A stretch of DNA of 64,000 nucleotides from Methanobacteriota archaeon (GTDB lineage Archaea > Halobacteriota > Methanomicrobia > Methanomicrobiales > Methanocorpusculaceae), in the NCBI GenBank assembly GCA_023396065.1, contig JAEWXF010000033.1:1-64000 (forward strand), written 5' to 3'. The position numbers and the translations under genes are program-made. The notes beneath the pieces are model-generated. The model had not been told where the DNA came from. It worked only from the letters and a program-made list of their open reading frames with translations, and made no database searches. Shown here in pieces: positions 59,062 to 64,000 of this stretch (its first letter is position 1; each line of letters begins with the position of its first letter).

Positions 59062-61365
59062 ATGGACAAATCACCCAATATCCTATGGCTGAATGAAATC
59101 CGTAAAGAGGATATCCCCTCTGTCGGCGGAAAAGGCGCCTCTCTTGGTGAGATGACCTCGATTGGTCTTCCGGTTCCGACCGGATTTGTCGTGACCGCCC
59201 AGGCGTTCCGCCGGTTTCTTCAGATGACAAAACTGGAGGACTCTATTTTTGATATCCTGGAAAAACTGGATGTCGATGACAATGATGCCCTGAATGCTAC
59301 CGCCGATAAAGTCAAGGCGATGGTCAGCTCGGCAAAGATGCCTGCGGCGATCAAGAAAGAGATCGTCAGTTCCTACAAAAAGATGGGAGCAACCACGGTT
59401 GTTGCGGTCCGATCCAGCGCCACCGCAGAAGACCTGCCGGACGCATCCTTTGCCGGTCAGCAGGATACATACTTGAATATTCTGGGTGAGAAAGATCTCC
59501 TCCAGTCAGTTCAGGACTGCTGGGCATCCCTGTACGGCGGCAGGGCAATTTACTACCGCGCAAAGCAGGGATTCGATGACCGGACCGTGAATATTGCGGT
59601 CGTGGTTCAGCAGCTGGTCTTTTCGGAGAAGGCAGGTGTGATGTTTTCTTCGCATCCGATTTCAGGAGCCGCAACGGTTATCATTGAGGGGTCCTGGGGT
59701 CTGGGCGAGGCGATTGTGTCCGGTACCGTTTCCCCGGATAACTATGTGTATGACCGCAAGAACAAGCGGATCACGAACAAACACATTGCAAACAAGTCCG
59801 TGGAGATTATTCCGGACGGCAACAAAGGTACGAAGACCGTGGCCGTTCCGGAAAACCGTCAGGATGCTCAGGTTCTGTCCGATAAAGAGGTGGCACGACT
59901 TGCGGAGTTTGCCGTAATTTCTGAGGGGCATTACAAGGTTGCTCAGGATATGGAATGGGGAATGGTCGGTGATACGATTTATATTCTGCAGTCCCGTCCG
60001 ATTACTACGATCCAGAAAGGAACGCCGAAGAAGGAGGGAGCAGCAGTTTCCGAGCCTGCGGGCGGCAGTGAGATTATTCTTCAGGGATACGGCGCTTCTC
60101 CGGGCGTTGCTTCCGGACCGGTTGTTATCGTAACGGATGCGAAAGATACCTCGCGTGTGAAGGAGGGCGATGTTATGGTTTCGCCGATGACGAACCCGGA
60201 TATGGTTCCTGCGATGCGGAAGGTTGTCGGTATTATCACTGATGAAGGTGGAATGACCTGCCATGCGGCAATTGTGTCCCGCGAACTTGGAACGCCGGCG
60301 GTAGTCGGGACCAAGAAGGCAACTTCTCTCCTGAAAGAGGGACAGATCGTCACCATTGACGGTGAGAAGGGTCTTATCTACGAGGGGAAGATCAGCCTTG
60401 GCGGTGATGCGGCTACCGGTGCAACGCAGGCGGCAGGCACGGTTTCTATGGCTCCGCCTCAGATTATTACCGGAACGTCGGTGAAGGTGAACGTATCCAT
60501 GCCGGAAGCCGCAGGCCGTGCGGCGGCAACCGGCGCTGATGGTGTCGGACTTCTGAGAATTGAGCATCTGATTCTCGGGATGAATAAGACGCCGGGCTGG
60601 TATATTAAGAACGGAAAAGAGGAGGAGTTCATTACCGAGCTGTACAATGGTATTAAGGTTGTACTGGATGCGTTCCGCGGCAAGCCGGTCTGGGTGAGGA
60701 CGATTGATTCCCCGACGGATGAGTTCCTGAATATGGCAGGCGGCGAGGATGAGCCGCATGAGCACAATCCGATGCTCGGGTTCCGCGGTCTTCGCCGTGA
60801 TCTCCGGCAGCTGGCCCAGCTCAAGATGCAGGCCGAGTGTTTCAAGCGTCTGTGGGATGCGGGATACGATAATCTCGGGATTATGTTCCCGCTGGTGCAG
60901 CATCCGCGTGAGTTTATCGCGGCAAAGGAGGCGTTCCGTTCCTGGGATATTGATGTGGATAACCGTGTGCTCGGGATTATGGTCGAGATTCCGGCGTCTG
61001 CGATTATTATTGATGAGTTTATCAAAGCAGGTATCAACTTCTGTTCGTTTGGAACGAACGATCTGATTCAGTATACGCTTGCGGTCGACCGGAATAACGG
61101 TATGATCGGTGATATGTACGAGCCTGAGCACCCGGCGGTTATGCGCCTGATTGCTCACTGTATCGAGGAGTGCCGTGAGGCAGGGGTTGAGTGTTCGATC
61201 TGCGGTCAGGCCGGTTCGGATCCGAAGTTTGTGAAGTGGCTGGTGAATCAGGGTATTTCCAGTGTTTCTTCAAACATTGATGCAATTCCGAAGATTCGTG
61301 AGACGGTCGCGAAGACGGAACGCCAGATTCTGCTGAATATGGCATTTGCGGCGAAGAAGAATTAA
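59062..61365 (+). CDS. ppsA: Phosphoenolpyruvate synthase
   Basis: 767 residues. Converts pyruvate and ATP to PEP, AMP and phosphate, the entry to gluconeogenesis in methanogens. ATP-grasp N-terminal part (SVGGKGASLGEM), phosphohistidine GGMTCHAAIVSRELG in the middle, PEP barrel with CGQAGSDP near the end. ATG 59062 is chosen over GTG 59056; a TATA-like CATATTATTG lies near 59018. Coding strand is G-rich. Confidence 0.97.
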   Translation: MDKSPNILWLNEIRKEDIPSVGGKGASLGEMTSIGLPVPTGFVVTAQAFRRFLQMTKLEDSIFDILEKLDVDDNDALNATADKVKAMVSSAKMPAAIKKEIVSSYKKMGATTVVAVRSSATAEDLPDASFAGQQDTYLNILGEKDLLQSVQDCWASLYGGRAIYYRAKQGFDDRTVNIAVVVQQLVFSEKAGVMFSSHPISGAATVIIEGSWGLGEAIVSGTVSPDNYVYDRKNKRITNKHIANKSVEIIPDGNKGTKTVAVPENRQDAQVLSDKEVARLAEFAVISEGHYKVAQDMEWGMVGDTIYILQSRPITTIQKGTPKKEGAAVSEPAGGSEIILQGYGASPGVASGPVVIVTDAKDTSRVKEGDVMVSPMTNPDMVPAMRKVVGIITDEGGMTCHAAIVSRELGTPAVVGTKKATSLLKEGQIVTIDGEKGLIYEGKISLGGDAATGATQAAGTVSMAPPQIITGTSVKVNVSMPEAAGRAAATGADGVGLLRIEHLILGMNKTPGWYIKNGKEEEFITELYNGIKVVLDAFRGKPVWVRTIDSPTDEFLNMAGGEDEPHEHNPMLGFRGLRRDLRQLAQLKMQAECFKRLWDAGYDNLGIMFPLVQHPREFIAAKEAFRSWDIDVDNRVLGIMVEIPASAIIIDEFIKAGINFCSFGTNDLIQYTLAVDRNNGMIGDMYEPEHPAVMRLIAHCIEECREAGVECSICGQAGSDPKFVKWLVNQGISSVSSNIDAIPKIRETVAKTERQILLNMAFAAKKN

Positions 61366-61394
61366 TATTCAACCATTTTTTTGGGTGATTTTGT

Positions 61395-62495
61395 ATGGAG
61401 GATAAGGGATGCAGCAGGGAAGAGGTTCTCTCTTTCCTTTCCAGATACCGGGCTGAGGATTTGCATCATGATCATATCCTCAGTTCGATGTGTACGATTC
61501 CGCATCCGATTGCGGTTGCGGTGCATGAAATGTTTAGTTCAGCAAATCTTGGAGATCCGGGTTTGTATCCCGGGACGACGAAGATTGAGGAGCTGCTGAT
61601 CGAGTCGCTCGGCGATCTGATGCACCATCCGGCGGCGGGCGGGTATTCGACGTCCGGCGGGACGGAGTCGAACCTGCAGGCGATCCGGATTGCAAAGAAG
61701 CTGAAGCCCGAGGTCCAAAAGCCGAATATTGTGGTACCTGCGTCTGCCCATTTTTCTTTTGATAAGACGTGCGATATTCTGGGTCTGGAGATGCGTGTTG
61801 TGCCGTACGGGACAAACTATACGGTGGATACGGAGAAGATGGCCGGAATGGTGGATAACAACACGATTGCGGTTGCGGCGGTTGCCGGGACGACAGAGTA
61901 TGGTATGATCGATGATATTCCGGCGGTTGCAAAAATTGCCGTGGAGAATGATACGTTCTGCCATGTGGATGCAGCCTTCGGGGGTCTGGTGATTCCGTTC
62001 CTGCCGGATCCGAAGCCGTTTGATTTTGCGGTTCCGGGCGTTGATTCCATTTCGCTCGATCCGCATAAGATGGGTATGAGTACGATTCCCTGCGGTTGTC
62101 TCCTGCTCCGTGAGGCGGATCAGTTCGGCTGTCTGAATGTGGATACGCCGTATCTGACGGTGAAGAAGGAGTGTACGCTTGCCGGTACGCGGCCCGGAGC
62201 TGATGTGGCGGGAGCGTATGCGGTGCTGAAGTACCTCGGCCGGGAAGGTTTCTGTGATATGGTTGCCGGCTGTATGGAGAATACCCGCAGACTCACCGAG
62301 GGAATGGAAGCGTTCGGATTCTCCCGTGTGGTTGATCCGATCATGAATGTGGTTGCGTTCTCCGGTGGAGATGCACCAGACGGGTGGAAGGTGTCACATA
62401 CGCGGGCCGGACATCTCCGGTTTGTGGTGATGCCGCATGTGACACGAGATGTGATTGAGAACTTCCTGGCAGCTGTTGCGGCTGACCGGGGATAA
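61395..62495 (+). CDS. mfnA: L-tyrosine/L-aspartate decarboxylase MfnA
   Basis: 366 residues, PLP-dependent. GGTESNLQAIRIAK and the PLP lysine in SLDPHKMGM at about residue 225. In methanogens it makes tyramine for methanofuran and/or beta-alanine for coenzyme A. Follows ppsA by 29 nt, perhaps co-transcribed. Confidence 0.96.
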   Translation: MEDKGCSREEVLSFLSRYRAEDLHHDHILSSMCTIPHPIAVAVHEMFSSANLGDPGLYPGTTKIEELLIESLGDLMHHPAAGGYSTSGGTESNLQAIRIAKKLKPEVQKPNIVVPASAHFSFDKTCDILGLEMRVVPYGTNYTVDTEKMAGMVDNNTIAVAAVAGTTEYGMIDDIPAVAKIAVENDTFCHVDAAFGGLVIPFLPDPKPFDFAVPGVDSISLDPHKMGMSTIPCGCLLLREADQFGCLNVDTPYLTVKKECTLAGTRPGADVAGAYAVLKYLGREGFCDMVAGCMENTRRLTEGMEAFGFSRVVDPIMNVVAFSGGDAPDGWKVSHTRAGHLRFVVMPHVTRDVIENFLAAVAADRG

Positions 62496-62517
62496 TATTT
62501 CCTTTTTTGAGCGAATC

Positions 62518-62534
62518 TTCGTTTGTCTGTCGAT
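62518..62534 (+). repeat. Third copy of the dispersed 17-mer
   Basis: TTCGTTTGTCTGTCGAT equals 29456-29472. It sits inside a hairpin of GAATCTTCG and CGAGATTC arms followed by a T-rich loop region, 23 nt after the mfnA stop. Confidence 0.65.
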
Positions 62535-62623
62535 GCTTTTTTCGAGATTCTTCAGATGTATGTGGTTACCCCTACCTCCCAAAACCCCGTATTTTTCCCT
62601 TCGCACATAAATACAGTATACCC

Positions 62624-62953
62624 ATGCTTCTTGACTTTTCCCAAATGCCGGACACCGTCATCCCTCACTTCTACGGTGGTGAAAAAGAGATATCAGCCCG
62701 CATGTTTGCCGACCCGGCCAACCGGATCATGTACAGCACCCTTGTCCCGGGGGCTTCGTTCGGTCTGCATACCCATGAAACCGGCAGCGAGATCATCTAC
62801 ATTCTCAAAGGTACCGGAACCGCACGGTTTGACGACGAAATCGAACCGCTCTCTCCCGGCGTCTGCCATTACTGTCCCAAAGGCCACGCCCATGCAGTCA
62901 TCAATGACGGGGACGAAGACCTGATCTTCTTTGCCGTCGTACCGCAGCAGTAG
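62624..62953 (+). CDS. Cupin-domain protein
   Basis: 109 residues. Cupin motif 1 GLHTHETGSEIIYILKGTG and motif 2 PKGHAHAVINDG with the His/Glu metal ligands. A small metal-binding barrel; substrate unknown. ATG 62624 is chosen since the longer frame encodes a Cys-rich stretch with no support. Confidence 0.88.
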   Translation: MLLDFSQMPDTVIPHFYGGEKEISARMFADPANRIMYSTLVPGASFGLHTHETGSEIIYILKGTGTARFDDEIEPLSPGVCHYCPKGHAHAVINDGDEDLIFFAVVPQQ

Positions 62954-62971
62954 GAACAAAGAAGCCGGCAC

Positions 62972-63307
62972 TCACTCTTTTTTCTCTCCCAGCAGATACT
63001 GAATTACCCGTTCATTATTCTCAATAACCCGCAGTAACACCGCCCGGTCCTTCTCCGTCTGATCCAGCATCTCCGCAATCTGCATCTCCAGATGCGCCAT
63101 TCGTTTCTCCAGCTCATCAATTTTCTTCAATGTCGTCTGATCCACAGCCCCTGTTCCTCCAATGGATACCCAGTGCCGGCAGGCACCATTAATCTCGGCC
63201 GTTCGATCGTGACTGTTCTCCTCCGCCATCTGCTCAAGATGCTTCAGCAGACTTCGCGGCATGCGAAAATTGATGGACACCGTTGGTTCTCTCGCGGTTC
63301 GTGGCAT
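62972..63307 (-). CDS. Ribbon-helix-helix-like DNA-binding protein with coiled coil
   Basis: 111 residues. TVSINFRMPRSLLKHLEQMAEENSHDRTAEIN is a ribbon-helix-helix pattern; a coiled coil (about 60-108) follows. ATG 63307 is chosen as the family starts shortly before the strand. Divergent from the orphan at 63412; it could be its regulator. Confidence 0.78.
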   Translation of the reverse strand: MPRTAREPTVSINFRMPRSLLKHLEQMAEENSHDRTAEINGACRHWVSIGGTGAVDQTTLKKIDELEKRMAHLEMQIAEMLDQTEKDRAVLLRVIENNERVIQYLLGEKKE

Positions 63308-63411
63308 GTACCCATACAATATTGTGTCGTTTTGTATTATGTTACGCAAAATAACGATAGACTAATGTATTATAATGCTAAACATAATTACAACACTCCT
63401 CCGGAGAATCT

Positions 63412-63915
63412 ATGAAACGAAAACTGGAAATCACCGCATCCAACATACAGACCTGTATTGCAGAGATATTTGACGGCATCCTCATCCATGGCTCCTCCTC
63501 TCAGCTGAAAAATTATCACTCCTTCCCGGAAGAAAATTACACCTACCGCCAGACCATAGACTGTATCCGCCGCACCGAATCCTATCTCCTCAAAGCTCTC
63601 GAGTTCGTTGAATTTCTGGGCACTCCGTCAACCATGGAATATACTGCCACCGCTAAATCTGGAACCGTCAAAAAAGATCCCTACGGCACCTGCAGCTACC
63701 AGTACCGGGATGAAACCGGCACGATCTCTCTGGTTCGGCACATCACCGGTCGTATTGACATCACCCGGGACAAGGATGGAACTACCATCTGCATCACCCT
63801 CGAAACCATGGGAAAACTCTCCCTTGAATCCCCGCAGGAAACACGTACCTACTACCCTGACCAGACCATCCTCAAAGAAACAACCGGCTGCCGGACACCG
63901 GACCTCCGGCAATAA
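63412..63915 (+). CDS. Hypothetical protein of 167 aa
   Basis: Family not recognised. The N-terminal half is helical, the C-terminal half (about 78-150) is strand-rich (MEYTATAKSGTVKKDPYGTC). No signal or membrane segment. Divergent from the ribbon-helix-helix gene, 104 nt apart in a very A/T-rich region. After 63915 nothing can be called to the window end. Confidence 0.7.
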   Translation: MKRKLEITASNIQTCIAEIFDGILIHGSSSQLKNYHSFPEENYTYRQTIDCIRRTESYLLKALEFVEFLGTPSTMEYTATAKSGTVKKDPYGTCSYQYRDETGTISLVRHITGRIDITRDKDGTTICITLETMGKLSLESPQETRTYYPDQTILKETTGCRTPDLRQ

Positions 63916-64000
63916 AACGTCGTGTCAGAGACGATTCTGTCCGGAAGAATCTGTGTATAACCTGATTCTCCCAAATATCCCGGCATATCCTCTCTACCGA

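Noticed and set aside
59662..61158. 498-codon frame antisense to ppsA
   Set aside because: Arg/Asn-rich composition typical of antisense frames; ppsA is complete on the plus strand.

Overview
The window comes from a methanogenic euryarchaeon. It carries mfnA (methanofuran/CoA precursor decarboxylase), a FmdE-type protein, a complete six-subunit Ech-type [NiFe] hydrogenase, hypF and hypB. The information-processing genes are archaeal: aRF1, TFB, Gar1, SRP19, aIF1A, aIF5B, S6e, S8e and the P0/P1 stalk. Gene content and protein style point to Methanomicrobiales, most probably Methanocorpusculum; that genus call is inference from recall, not from a search. Promoters look archaeal (TATA-like boxes, several near-leaderless starts), ATGA overlaps couple many operon genes, and U-rich tracts or hairpins end several transcripts.

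Layout. 1-1.6 kb: the end of a surface protein with a C-terminal sorting-type tail, a repeat-bearing intergenic region and an orphan gene. 1.6-10.2 kb: helicase plus winged-helix regulator, divergent hypF with a coupled membrane protein, and an M13 peptidase lipoprotein. 10.4-17.3 kb: a minus-strand cluster dtdA-ftsZ-secE-spt5-[EamA transporter]-rpl11-rpl1-rpl10-rpl12. 17.3-19.7 kb: a Cys-rich mini-ORF, an 83-bp CATA microsatellite beside the promoter of a membrane-anchored protein, and two tandem acyltransferase-like membrane proteins. 19.8-25.1 kb: ech operon. 25-33 kb: PH/SHOCT protein, Kef-type antiporter, aIF1A (no ordinary start codon) with a FmdE-like gene, YkgJ-type protein, argS and prf1. 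33-39.5 kb: transporters (DASS, SSS, MFS), a lipoprotein behind a perfect palindrome and a TrmB-type regulator with its own palindrome.

39.5-47.4 kb: tRNA-Ala, tfb-gar1, srp19-PHP, a small secreted protein, hypB, S8e, an orphan gene with a DUF2240-type gene, S6e, aIF5B and tRNA-His. 47.4-54.3 kb: hybrid-cluster protein bracketed by two HxlR regulators, a GyrI-like protein, cyclophilin, thioesterase and a radical SAM/SPASM-VOC-SDR cluster followed by a very small Cys-containing ORF. 54.3-55.9 kb: a decayed type I restriction locus (intact rhuM, fragment of hsdM, possible hsdR scrap) next to tRNA-Val. 56-64 kb: MFS transporter, serA, ppsA, mfnA, cupin, ribbon-helix-helix protein and an orphan.

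How parts fit. HypF and HypB serve [NiFe] hydrogenase maturation, so they connect functionally to Ech, which couples ferredoxin and H2 to an ion gradient. PpsA and SerA feed gluconeogenic and serine carbon. Hcp with its regulators looks like a nitrosative/oxidative stress module. The least explained parts are the radical SAM cluster, the microsatellite promoter, the aIF1A start and several perfect palindromes at start regions.
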